This document shows, piece after piece, positions 1 through 10,940 of a stretch of 64,000 nucleotides of DNA. This stretch comes from Rhipidocladum racemiflorum. Lineage: Eukaryota > Streptophyta > Magnoliopsida > Poales > Poaceae. A program made the position numbers and the translations under genes. Numbering within the stretch: position 1 is the first letter of the stretch; each line of letters begins with the position of its first letter. Under the pieces are notes generated by a model that did not search any database, had not been told where the DNA came from, and was given only the letters and a program-made list of their open reading frames with translations. The stretch is taken from NCBI GenBank assembly GCA_036346355.1, contig CM070573.1, forward strand, positions 20,010,001 to 20,074,000. Direction: 5' to 3'.

Positions 1-8
1 TTGCATAC

Positions 9-3000
9 CATTGCTGGACTTTTCTGAACTCTCTGAGTACAGGATATATGTTTTCAAAGGCAGTGTATGTCTCATCTCTCACCTGGAAAAACAGTGGTTT
101 CAGATGTATGAAAAGGAATAGCCCATGGAGGTATACACAATAAAAGACTGCTAACCTTTGCTCCAGTCAAAACAATCTTGCCTGAAACAAAAATCAGAAG
201 AACAATCTTCGGCTGCTTCATTCGATAGATCAGGCCAGGAAATAGTTCTGGCTCGTACTGTAAAAAGGATGCAAACATCATTCAAATTACAGTTGAGAAT
301 AATATAAAACATATACTGAGAGAAAGATCCTAAAAGAAACATAGAATCATTCACTTACACTTGAGAAAGCACCATGAGAATACGCAAGACCCTCCAGCCT
401 AATTGGAAATTTGACATCACACGAGCCAACGATATTCTGAATCTTAAAGTCCTGATATAAGCACAAGAGTAAGAAACAGTCACAAAATAAAATTGGTCAG
501 AGCACATGTACAGGTGACAATTGGACAAGCTTGAAACAGTTACCTTGAATTTAGCTGGAAAGCCAAGTTTCTGAATAATACGAGCATACTGGAAATAAAC
601 ATCACTGCGTTAGACCTAAGAAACCTCAGCCAGCACAAACGAAATGAAAGCAAGCCATGTGATACCTTTCTTGCTGCAAGCTTGGATTGTTGTTCGCTCT
701 TTGCTCCAGTACAGACCTGGTACACGATATGATATTCATTACTTCAATAGACAACATAGTAGGACGGATGGATACAAGATGGTAGTTCTCTGTGAAACTT
801 GCGCACTTCACTGTCAATAAATCATAAAGAAAAGTTCCTTTCTTTAAAAGAATATATCTTACTTCCAACCAAAGTTTCTAGTAAAGTCAATGATGACAAC
901 CAAGAAAGCTTATTTGAATGAAGACATTGATCCAAATAAAACCCTAAGTAAATTTTCATTGCCAATTATCCTTCCACCAGTACAAAATTATCTGATTATA
1001 TCTATTTCGGGTTAACAACAGATTCTAATGATGCTTGTTGACCATGAAAATTTAACTACGGCAAACTATCCACTCACAAAGATCACTACTCGTCCAATTA
1101 TTATATAACACAGCAATACAACAAGAAATCTCCTGCTTTTCAATAAACAACAAATCATCTCTGAAAATCAGGGAAAATTTCATTTTGGTGCGAAATTCAA
1201 TTGCATGCTTACAAATCTAACATAGATTACAAATTGAGGATAACAAATCGATGTGATGCCTGTAGCACTTGCACAGATAAACTAAAAGCATACTAGTAGG
1301 TGCAATAACAGCTTGTGAACCAATAAGCATTTTATTAGTCAAGAACATGTACAAGCTTAACTATACAAGAAGTTGAAACATACCATTTTACCCGATGCGA
1401 ATATCAGTGCTGTAGTTTTTGGTTCTCTTATTCTCATGATAACTGCAGCAAAACGCTGTTTATGAAGAGAAGAGTTAGTACGCTAAAACATAAACTGTAG
1501 TACAGAAAATAACTTACATAAAACATAGCACCAACAAAAAGCAGAGTAATCAAGTTGCTACACAGCATTATTATAACATCGAAATGCATATTATCTCTGT
1601 TTTGTTTCTTTATCTACATATGCCTTGGAGGGCAAATGAGGGCAAACTCAATGGCCTACATTCAGTTTAAGAAATTACATATAATTACACAAACTCGCTC
1701 CAGTCAAGCTTTACCTGGTAACTGCAGCATGAATTAGAAGTCCAAAGAACAAAGCAAAACAAGATATATCCGACAAACAATTGACAATTTAGGATTTCAT
1801 TCATAAGGAAATAGGTTTTTTATTCATGGGGCAAGCTGGACATGGGGATGGATCTTCACTATCTTAACTAAGATTTTTACCCTATCAAAATGGAAGGACA
1901 GTTACAGAGTTACCAAAATGAGAGTAGTGAAATTGCAGTACTGCACTCAGCTCACATGCCAGGTCACCCATTAGCCACTAGCATAAAACTAGATCACCCA
2001 TGGACAAGGGTTGCAGATGCTAGCAAAGTAGCATCCTAAGAAGTAACATGGACAGCAGGGCAGGCCTCGGATTGTTCGGACTTGTCTACGTATTACATGC
2101 TAGTAAAAAAATAGAGAAAATTCCCTGTATGCCACTGAGAGTTTACCCAATCCACGATTTGCCACTAAAAAAAGCTTGGTTCCCTGTATGCCACCGAGAT
2201 TCTTGTTTGAGTCCCAACGTGCCACTTTACGTCAATGCCGTTAGCCTGACTCACCATTAACACCCAATGGATTGTCAAATTTTTCAATATGCCCAAATTG
2301 CCCATGGTCCCACATGTCAGTGGGAGCCCCTCTCCTTTGTTCCTACTCTCTTCCTCTCTGCATCGAGCCGAGGGAGATGCTAAGATGTGTTGGGAGGCAG
2401 GGCCAGCTTCGGACAGAAGCAATGCCAGCGGCAATAGATGGAAGCGGCGAGGGGGGAAACCGGGGCGTGGTGGCGCAGGGCAACTCGCTGGGTTGGAGCC
2501 AACACAATGCAACATCTAGGCTCAGGGACAACCAAGTGGTGCAGGTTGACGACAGCCTAAGCAGAGGCAGCACAGGGCACATGGCGGTGGTGTGCTAGAG
2601 CAGTGGAACAGCAGGGAAGATCGACGCACGGTGCGTTCTGGGGCGGCGAGGCGGAGCAGTAGGTGGCAGCACCGCACACAAAGGCAGTAAGAGACAACGG
2701 GGACGATGCAAGAGAGGGGAGGCGCACATGAGCACAGCCCCAACACAGGAATGCTGGCAATGGAGTTGATTAGGCAGGGGCGACTAGAGGTGAGCCAGCG
2801 ACGACCATGGTGCAAGGGCAGAGCTCGGTGGTGGTGAGGTACAATGATGGTGTTGGCTAAGGGAATGGTTGGCGAGGCTCAGGTCAACGGGGCGAAGCCT
2901 GTGACGTGGACAGCACGGACATGCGAGATTGGAGGCAGCAGTATGCACGGCGCACGGCTTTTGGACGTTACAGAAAGAGAGGAAGAAGGGTAAACAAGTC

Positions 3001-5155
3001 TTTTCACGGCCCACTTAACAACATCCTCACGGTTGGCTAACAGAAGTGGCACGTAGGGACTCAAAGAAGAAACTCGGTGGCATACAGGGAACCAAACTTT
3101 TTCCGTGGCTAAGCGGGGATCGTATTAACTCTCAGTGGCATACAGGGGATCTTCTCTAAAAAATAACCTAGGAAAACAGTGCTACATGCAAACAAAATTA
3201 CCTTCCAAGTAAAAACAGGAACACAATAACACACCAAACCATCATACCTTTGGGTTATATTCGGCATTGCGTGCTTGCAAAGCTATTGCTTTGAGGTCTA
3301 ATTTACAGTCCAAATTGACCGTTGACACAATATTCCTGTCATCAAAACAAATGGGAGAATACATCAAAGGGACTTCAATTTCTTATTGAAAAAAAAAAAC
3401 CCACTAGTCATAACAGAGCAAAAAGAATGTTGTCTAGAATCTTGGATCCCAGCACTGCAGCATAGCATAAACAACTCAGCAAGGTAACAACCATAGTTAC
3501 CGAATTCGTTGTAAACCCCCGCGAATCGCTAACTGGATTCGTTGAACCCGAACCGGTTTAGGATATGGGGTTTGTGTTCGCAGTGAAAATTAGAAGAAAA
3601 AGTGGCGAATCTTGAAAACAAATACCGTATCACGGTTTGGACAAACCGCGCTTCTGGTAACTATGGTAATAACATAAGCATGCCACACTTTTCAATGCAA
3701 ACCAAGTGACCAGCAAGTGCACCATGCTACTCATGGATTAATTTTGTACACATTGGCTAGTATAAGATGCTATACATGGATCATGCTGATACGCATTTGT
3801 TAATTGTTAGCATGTTGTACTGTGAAAAAAAACATGTATTCACTTTTTCCCCACATGCTAATGCACGCTGTTGACTTCTGATTTCCTGACCATATAACCT
3901 CCAAAATTTATAGCTCGTACCAGCAGTTAGAACATCAAATGGGTTACACAACTTACACTGGTTAGGTTCTACAGGAAACTCATGACAACTAAATCCAACA
4001 AACACCATGAAATCTCCCACAGAATCTTGAGATATCTCCATACTCCATAGCCACACATGCCCACAGCCATTACTTCTGTACAGCTGACAGTCAAGTCGCA
4101 TTTAGCCCTCTCCATGAGAGATCCAGATCCTAGTACTTGAGGCACAGTTAAATCTAACTGGGTCAATTTACACACACACACACAAATGTACAAAAGCAGG
4201 TCAATTTACACCTGGAGGCGGTTTTTGACAACGGTTTGGTGATTTGCTGGATCTCACTCAAAATGGTTTTCGCCATATTGGCAGCTACATCATCGAGTTT
4301 TAGTAATGAGGATCTAATTCAAGAGTATTGACATCAACATCATCAACCTCTTTCTCACTCTTTTTCTCTCCTCTTTCTTATTCTCGTCATCATTCCTTCT
4401 CTCATTTGGATCTACATCAACAAAAATTGATGAAATGACTGTCAAAATAGCAAAAAACCAAAAACTCACCCTAAATTGGATCCAAAAACCGCTCTTCAAA
4501 ATGCCTTAAGATATAAATTGACCTGGTTCTGTAAGTTTGGAGTGCTAAATACCCTGTTTTATAGTTTAGGATGTAGGGTGTAAAATGGACTTTTTAGAAA
4601 GTTGAAGAGTGTAAAATGGACTTATTCCATCTACATACGATTATTCCCCTAAACAACTGCCCAACGAGTGCATCATAACCAAGATTGAAAAAACGTAGTG
4701 TTAATCAAGCAATTTGGCGCGATAATTACACCAAAAACAGAAGCTTAGACCAGACAAGAGATCTGCAGTGCACTTTGTCTCTTTTCTCCCAATTTCACAA
4801 ATCTCATAACTCAAATCGCCCCTCTTCAAAGCGCGTAGACATCACCAGGCACCATCAAGACCCCAATATCTAACCCCAAATCTTGCAACAACCCCAAGGA
4901 GACCAACAGCGCGTCACGAGCTGGAGCGCCCCCCTCAACCTCCAAGAAACCGACCAGGCCGCAGCCCTAAACCTTGGCCACTCCCAAACGCGCAAACAGC
5001 TCAAGAACCCATCCACCCCGCCAGCCACCCAAGGCGGGATGATCTAGATCGCGCCGCCCACGCAGATCCGGCACTTACTGGAGCGTGGGGACGATCCCAG
5101 AGGGGTGCTTGGACAGATCCACCGGCACGTTCCCCTCCAGCGCCGCCTCCGCCAT
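9..5155 (-). CDS. TBP: TATA-binding protein (TBP), 8 coding exons, stop codon incomplete at window edge
   Basis: TBP binds the TATA box as the core of TFIID and serves RNA polymerases I, II and III in the nucleus. Coding exons, in transcript order, are 5155-5079, 3335-3248, 1455-1384, 716-666, 588-544, 451-359, 257-156 and 82-9. All introns are GT-AG and all phases join. They sum to 600 bases for 200 residues, the usual plant TBP length, plus a final TG before a GT donor. The start is MAEAALEGNVPVDLSKHPSG. The two direct repeats of the saddle are visible: repeat 1 has RFAAVIMRI and LIFASGK, repeat 2 has ELFPGLIYRM and LIFVSGK. The four DNA-intercalating phenylalanines fall at residues 57, 74, 148 and 165, the positions known from Arabidopsis TBP. 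The trailing TG suggests a TGA stop split by an intron that ends left of the window. I see no broken residue. Introns 1 and 2 hold transposons, listed separately. Confidence 0.97.
2114..3156. mobile_element. Non-autonomous Mutator-like element (Pack-MULE type) in TBP intron 2
   Basis: The element is bounded by long imperfect terminal inverted repeats of about 140 bases (2114 to about 2255 and about 3015 to 3156). Both begin GAGAA. The 9-base flanks match at 8 of 9 positions (2105-2113 aaaaaaata; 3157-3165 taaaaaata), as expected for a Mutator-type target duplication. Each inverted repeat itself holds two direct copies of TCCCTGTATGCCAC followed by YGAG, about 60 bases apart. The interior (about 2400-3000) is far more GC-rich than the intron around it and has several overlapping open frames on both strands, the usual look of captured gene fragments. 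I could not recognise a source gene. No transposase is present. It lies wholly inside the intron between the exons at 3248-3335 and 1384-1455, so it should be removed by splicing. Confidence 0.75.
3492..3665. mobile_element. hAT-like MITE in TBP intron 1
   Basis: A 174-base element starts CATAGTTACC and ends with the reverse complement GGTAACTATG. The flanking 8-mers gtaacaac (3484-3491) and gtaataac (3666-3673) differ at one base. A CA...TG end structure with an 8-base target duplication fits a small non-autonomous hAT element. It has no coding capacity. Confidence 0.7.
4171..4184. repeat. (CA)7 microsatellite in TBP intron 1
   Basis: Seven perfect CA units. It lies next to a sequence (tgggtcaattta) that resembles the end of the putative element at 4198-4525. 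Confidence 0.9.
4198..4525. mobile_element. Putative MITE-like inverted-repeat element in TBP intron 1
   Basis: The ends share an imperfect inverted repeat: caggtcaatttacac on the left and, reverse complemented, ccaggtcaatttatat on the right. A second matching block, gcggtttttg, lies further in on both sides. There is no clear target duplication and no open frame. It may be an old MITE or a chance stem-loop. Confidence 0.35.
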
Positions 5156-5294
5156 GAATCCCCACCGAATCCGACGGCTCCTCCGCCCCACAAATCCCAC
5201 AAAACCAGCTCAAATCCGGCCAAAAACGTGGTCGAAATGGGCGGGAAGACGCGAGGGGGCCGGCTGGTTGGCGGAAGAATTCGAAATTTGGGGT

Positions 5295-5302
5295 CTTTTA
5301 TA
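5295..5302 (-). promoter_or_regulatory. Candidate TATA box of the TBP gene
   Basis: Read on the minus strand this is TATAAAAG, a close match to the plant TATA consensus. It lies about 140 bases upstream of the TBP start codon at 5155. A transcription start near 5265-5270 would give a short 5' leader of about 110 bases. The choice rests on motif and distance only. A weaker TATA-like stretch (TATAAGA, around 5480) lies further upstream. Confidence 0.6.
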
Positions 5303-5530
5303 GAGATCGGGAGCAGGAGCGGAGGAGATGGTGAGGGCTAGGGTTATCTAGCCGCCGGGTCTGGGTCTCGCGAGAGGGAGAGGTGTTGCGTCTGTCGGAG
5401 GGGGGTGGGTGTGTGTGGGGATGTGTGTGGGAGAGTGGGGAGGTGGTTGCGCGGACGGGGAGTAGGCGGTGGACGGGGTCTTATACAGGGAGCGGGATGA
5501 CCTGCTGTAGCCGGTCGGAGTGGGTGTTCT

Positions 5531-5572
5531 GTGGAAACACTGACCTGTCGTGTGGAAACACTGACCTGTCGT
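5531..5572. repeat. Two perfect tandem copies of a 21-base unit upstream of TBP
   Basis: The 21-base unit beginning gtggaaacactgacctgtcg is repeated exactly at 5531-5551 and 5552-5572, about 400 bases upstream of the TBP start codon. It could be a duplicated promoter element or simple slippage. No function can be assigned from sequence. Confidence 0.85.
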
Positions 5573-5631
5573 GTAGTACTCCTGGTGATTGGTGAACACT
5601 CTCCACGTGACGGTCGATGATCTTCGTCGTT

Positions 5632-6470
5632 GTAAATACCAGGAAGAATGTACGCAGCACTTCCCAACGGGTAAAATTTACTCTATATTTTTAATAAAAA
5701 GTTGTAGAAGGGCTTTAACATGTGTTAACCAGGTAATAATACATGTTCTGAAAAATATTAAAGATGTCGATCTTCTTTTGTCGTACTCTATACGTTTACC
5801 GTGAATAATACATGTTTCTAAAACCACTATAGATCGAGTTGCAAAAATAACTATAGAGATAAAGTTTTAATATTTCGAAAAATATTAGAAATCAAGTTAA
5901 AAAAATAGAGAGAGAGTTGCACACATCATTCTTTTGACGAATTTGGTTAACACTCTATTATTACCCGGTCAACCTCCTTTTGCCGAGCTTAACACTCTAT
6001 GTGTTAACCGGGTAATAATACATGTTCCAAAAAATATTAGAGATGTCGACTTTCTTTTGTCGAGTCTAATACTCTATGTGTTCACCGAGTAATAATACAT
6101 GTTTCGAAAAATATTAGAGATTGAGTTGGAAAAAAAGTTTAGAGATAGAGCTGTACACATATTTCTGTTGACGAAAATATTTTTTTCGGGAAAAAAGGAG
6201 AAAGGATTTGGACGTAAGGGACGGGGACCTATTTGTTATTTTTTTTTTTGACTTGATCGCTACCCTGAAAAATTAGAGAAGGATTCGTTTGCAATTTGTA
6301 TTTAACGGGAGTTTTTTTTTAAAAGCAACGAACCGAGGGACCTAAACGTTATTTGGAATGCTTTTTTACCCTCACAAATAATTGCAAAGGATTTTTTTTT
6401 AATTTACAGAGACCTATCTATAATTTAAAGAAAGTGGAAGGACTTTTTTGCAAATTCGCTAAGTGCATGA
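5632..6470 (-). mobile_element. AT-rich dispersed repeat, Helitron-like, copy 1
   Basis: This segment is the reverse-orientation relative of 49468-50570. Shared phrases include the motif around 6080-6110 (caccgagtaataatacatg), acgaaaatattttttt and gtaaaatttactctat. It is internally repetitive: variants of 'taataatacatgttccaaaa' recur about four times (near 5735, 5805, 6015 and 6090). The end at about 5632-5670 aligns with the hairpin-bearing end of the other copy, but its stem is degraded. There is no protein-coding frame of note. Boundaries are approximate. Confidence 0.5.
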
Positions 6471-6639
6471 CACGGCCAGCCTGAGAAGCCTGCAAAACTT
6501 CGACGCATAATGAATGTATTATTGGAGTATTATGTAAACGGAGTTTTAACTTAGTAAGCTTTTATATTAGACTATTAAATGTTAGTTTTGTCTAGATTTC
6601 TAAAATTTACTAACTACGTCACTAGTGGTGGGGAATATG

Positions 6640-7600
6640 GTAACGTGATAGCATTGGCAAGGATTCAAATTTTATTTTCGAACTCTATTTCGGGACTGAT
6701 CAAAATCCAAAATTTCGGTGAGATTCAGAAATTTCAGATAAAATTTGAATGAAATTCAAAAACCAAATTTCAAATCCAATTTTTTTTCAACTGGGAAATC
6801 CGAGATCTCGATCGAAATCACAGAGATTTCGTCCTATATTAAACCGACCGAAAACTGGTCCAAAACACATCAAAAAATTTTAAATTTTTTTTGGATGATC
6901 ATGACACATCACTAATGTTCCCATAAAAATTTAAGATAGTGATCAAGCATGAGGAATTTTTAAAAAAATCTAAGAGTGACATTGTCCTGATAAAAGGCTG
7001 GCCGGTAAATTTCAACCGAATGGAAAATGGTGCAAACCACGTTGAAAATTTTAAATTTTTTTGTGGATGGTCCTAACAAATTCATAATATTCTCATAAAA
7101 TTTTCAGATGACGATCAATCTTGAGGAATTTTCAAAAATTCAAATAGTGCTACTAAAGGCAGACAGACAAATTTCACCTGAATGAAAAATAGTTTAAACC
7201 ACTTTAGAAAATTTCAAAAAAATTTGTGAATGGTCCTAACACATCCATAATATTCTCATAAAATTTTCAAATGATGATCAATCTTGAGAAATTTTTAAAA
7301 AATTCAGACAGTCCTAACCGACAAATTGAACCAATCAAAAAATTGTCAAAAACATGTAAAAAAATTTTAAATTTTTTTATGGATGATCTTGACCCTAAAT
7401 CCAATCAAATCCAATGCACAAAAATTAAAATCCGATAAAAAAAAACCATCAAATTTCGGCCGAAATCACCGAGATCTCACCGAGAAATCCGAATCACTGT
7501 AGCAATTTGAATTTTTTAATTTTTTTTTATCCGGCCGAGATTTAGGATTTCGGGAGGGGGTCCAAAATCCCAAATTTTGTCGGTTTTTTTATCCTTGAGT
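6640..7600. repeat. AT-rich repeat with an internal ~165-base tandem array
   Basis: Three diverged tandem units, and the start of a fourth, run through about 6880-7400. The recurring core is 'tcataatattctcataaaa' followed by 'tgatcaatcttgaggaattt' and an AAATTTT-rich spacer, at about 6905, 7080 and 7240. The outer parts (6700-6840, 7440-7560) carry GA-rich phrases around 'gaaatttcgg' and 'gagatctc' in roughly mirrored positions, so the whole may be a single non-autonomous element. No coding capacity and no recognised family. Confidence 0.5.
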
Positions 7601-7703
7601 GTTGGTGTTAAATGAGTGCAACGGTGGGGTTTTGTGAATGTCTATTGTAATTTCTCAAATTACGTTCATTTATTGGTACTACTCTGGTCTTTTTTTGGGA
7701 TAT

Positions 7704-8402
7704 TGTTGACACTAGAATTTGATGTGTGGCCAATTTGACAAAAGGTTATCGGTTTGAAGAGGTTAGTAAGAAATCTGTAACGGATTAAAGGGACCTTTGT
7801 TTTGGTAAGGCCGATATGAGTCGAGATAGAGTCGATTAGGATTCAACCAAAGTTGGAAGATTGTTTTTGGAATATTAAGACCGTTATGGATAGCTTCATG
7901 AAGAGCTTGATGGATACACGGTCGGCACAGAGGATGTATAAGAAGGTGGTGGACATCATAAAAGACACATAATCAACCAAACAACCAATCTACTTTTCGC
8001 TTTTACTTTTCGTCGAATATGAGTAGTATTTTAGATTTGTAATCTTTCCTCTATAATTCGCTTGATCAATAAAGTTGTACATCACCGATTATTGATTTCA
8101 TCAACTTACACCAATCTAGGTTCGTTTTTTCTCCAATTTTGTTGTGCATCGCCTTTTTTGAGAAAAACGGTCTTTACCTCCATCTAATCAACTCGATCCA
8201 ATTGATTATCAGTTACTTTTCGTCTAAATCAGCTCGAACGGGCGACTGGACTAGATCATTGTTGAAATATTAGATTAGCTTAACGGCCGATTGAATTATA
8301 TATTATCCTCTTGCCGATTGCAGGATCACATCGACTGGCACGTATGCACTTAAAATCAAACCCGGTGTTTGCGTATGCAAATTGCCGATCAACCCTTCAT
8401 CA
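7704..8402 (+). repeat. 5' LTR of element D
   Basis: This 699-base LTR aligns along its whole length with 47683-48388. Both begin TGTTGACA(C/T)TAGAATTTGAT and end near gccgatcaac...TCA. The LTR includes the transcribed phrase 'gatgtataagaaggtggtgg' and an 'attcgcttgatcaataaag' stretch that may hold the polyadenylation signal (AATAAA). A TGGCG at 8411 could be a degraded primer-binding site, but it is not convincing. Confidence 0.88.
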
Positions 8403-8664
8403 TGTTTTTTTGGCGTCAACACGCATTTGGAATGCTCGGTGGGACACGATCAGACGATGATGTCTTCTAGTGGGAAGTCAATCCCTCTGTCTGATGTCAA
8501 CCATCAAGCAATAATCGTCCCTACATTGGATGATTTGACACAAGAGCAGCAAAAAGAAATTGAAGATTAGAAGGTTGCGTTTGATAATGCTCAATTGCTA
8601 TCAAAAGACTTGACGAGGCATCACGCAAAAGTCTGTATTGCCGACGGTCAGCTTCGGTGGCAAG
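8403..8664 (+). pseudogene. 5' gag fragment of element D
   Basis: Reading from the ATG at 8457 gives about 37 residues (SSSGKSIPLSDVNHQAI...), an in-frame TAG at 8567-8569, then a further 30 residues ending LRWQG. There the chromovirus-type LTR of element B starts. Position directly after the 5' LTR and continuity with the gag block at 38658 identify it. The open part has no recognised domain. Confidence 0.6.
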
Positions 8665-8669
8665 GAGTC

Positions 8670-10865
8670 TGTAACACCTCGGCATTTAATATGCCCGAAC
8701 GCTACCAAACACAAGCTAAACAACAACTAAATATCACATTTAACATAAAATTCCAGCAAAGGTGCATAGGCTAAAAACCGAGATTTCGGCAGCACCTCCT
8801 TTGTTTTATCATGAATTTAAGGAACAGCAACAATATAGCATTATATGGCAATAAGAGAAACATCTAAAACAGCAATAAATAAAGTCTTAACGACAATAAG
8901 AGACTAACATTAAGCTCTTAAGGTTCCAAGTGTCAAACAAACAATAGAACTCTCATTAACCAAGCTAAGACTTAATTTAAAAGACCATCACACGCAATTT
9001 ATTATCAAACTAAATGAATTGACTTGGGGAAACATTAAGGTGAAGCAACGTGTGAGCGTGTGACTATTCCCCTTTCCCGCATGCCGTTCTCATGGTACCT
9101 AAAACAACAAGAAAACACAAGGGTGAGTTCGAAAACTTCGGCAAGCATACCGCAATGGACAACAAGCATAACAACATGACAATAACATCTTCCATCATGT
9201 ACATCATCTCATTCATGATTACTTATCAATATCATCATCAATTTGTATGCGAAGTAATGCAATGCTCCTCGACCCTCTGGAACCTCATACCAGGTATGGG
9301 AAGTACACACCCCGGTGTGCACCCTTTCCTCCCTTCCATCCCGAAGATGGAGGGTGCCTACTCGCTTCCAAACACCACGTGGATGGAATCACGACATAGG
9401 ACTTACTCAATGGCGTTCGGATTAATCATAACTTTCACCGACCTTGCCTGACTAGTTAAGACTTTCTCACCGCCTCGCCTATCTCATGACATGCATGCAA
9501 CCATGCCAATTATCATATTTAATTCACATATTAACACATGGCATCATAATATGTTAAACATGCTCATCATATCATATCATTCATTAACACATGGCAAGTG
9601 GACATATATCATGTAAACAATTCCATCTAATCTCAACATGCAACCTACAACTCGCTATCCATCACAACACACTTGCCTCAACCACGTGCAACGGATTGGC
9701 GGGAAGAAGAGGGCACTTCCGGGGTCACACCACCTGCACATAGGCATCACACACTCACAATCATAGCCTCCAAACAGTACACAACCCCCATCTAACCCGA
9801 CATTGCCAACTACTCGCAAAACCTAAAAACAGAGGTTCTGTCCCGGCGGGACAGCAGCCTTGCAAAAGGCATAACTTGAGTTCTGGGACTCCGAATGAAT
9901 TAAACGAGTACACCCTCGCGTAGCCTAGGAAATTTCCCAACTTTCTCTAGGTATACGGAAAGTCTGATTCGGCCTCTAAAGTTGTTTAATCTACAGATTA
10001 CCGAGATGTGTTCCAATTACGTTACAGATTTTAACACGCTCGGTAAAACAGCCATAACTTTCAAACGGCTGATCGGATTTTAACGTGCTTTACGTCCACG
10101 GAAAGATAATTAAATTATCTACAACTTCCTAGAAGTCTGTACGGTCAGATTCGAAATCTAAATTGACGAAAACTCGAACCCTAGCTCGACTGCTCAATCT
10201 GCCCGAAAACAGAAACGTGGACAAGTTTAGATCTAAACCAAATTACTTCAAACCAACGCCTCCAATTGATCTAAAAACTTCATAAACATCTTAATAACAG
10301 TACCTAGATCAATCCCAAGGATCCCCATGTTCATACCTTTGCCCGAAGCACAAAACTCCAATCAATCTCCGCGGATCGCTCCTCGCTCCACGTTCCTCGC
10401 TCCTCGCTCCACGGAATGAATCCACGAGGTGCAGGGGTGGGGAGGCCACCCTAGGGCAGCAAGGGGTGGAGGGGAGGTGGTGTGGAGGTGGAGGAAGGGG
10501 AGGCTAGGGGGGCGCACAAGAGGGAGAGGGAGAGGGGTGGCGGCTAGGGCTTGGAGGAGAGGTGGGAGGGGCGCCCAAGGCTGCAAGGGCGCACCTTGGC
10601 TGGTTGTGAACGCAAGGGAGGGCAGGAGGAGCCCTTTTACCAGCCCCCACACCCTCTCCTAGTCCAATAAGAGTCCTCCTCAATCCCTCCAAAGCCCACC
10701 AAGGCCCAAAACTCCAGGAAGGCCCAAAACCCCAAAACAAATTTAAACGGCCCTAAAAGCTATTAACCTCCAATTCCTATGGTTTTAACCTTATTTCCAC
10801 ATCTCATACTGTATTTAACCTTATCATGTTCAATAATTAAGGATACGACACTCAGAGGTGTCACA
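8670..10865 (-). repeat. 3' LTR of minus-strand element B
   Basis: On the minus strand the LTR starts TGTGACACC (10865) and ends GGTGTTACA (8670), a TG...CA structure of 2196 bases. Just upstream on that strand is a purine-rich tract, so this is the 3' LTR of the pol that follows. A second member of the family, in the opposite orientation, begins at 61935. The left flank gagtc (8665-8669) is a candidate target duplication whose partner is uncertain. Open frames inside it are LTR sequence, not genes. Confidence 0.85.
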
Positions 10866-10879
10866 TTCTTCCCTTCAAC
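10866..10879 (-). other. Polypurine tract of element B
   Basis: Minus-strand reading gttgaagggaagaa abuts the LTR start TGTGACACC. This is the expected plus-strand DNA priming site and fixes the element's orientation. Confidence 0.7.
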
Positions 10880-10940
10880 AGATTCGACCTCGAATCTAAA
10901 CGCACCAACACGAAACCAGCAAAGAAACCAAAGACAGCTA

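Noticed and set aside
2165..3064. Several 60-116-residue ORFs in TBP intron 2
   Set aside because: They are inside the Mutator-like element. No known domain, and frames overlap on both strands. Described as cargo instead.
9092..9451. 119-residue ORF
   Set aside because: Part of the B-family LTR, in antisense to the element. The corresponding frame in the copy at the right window end differs.
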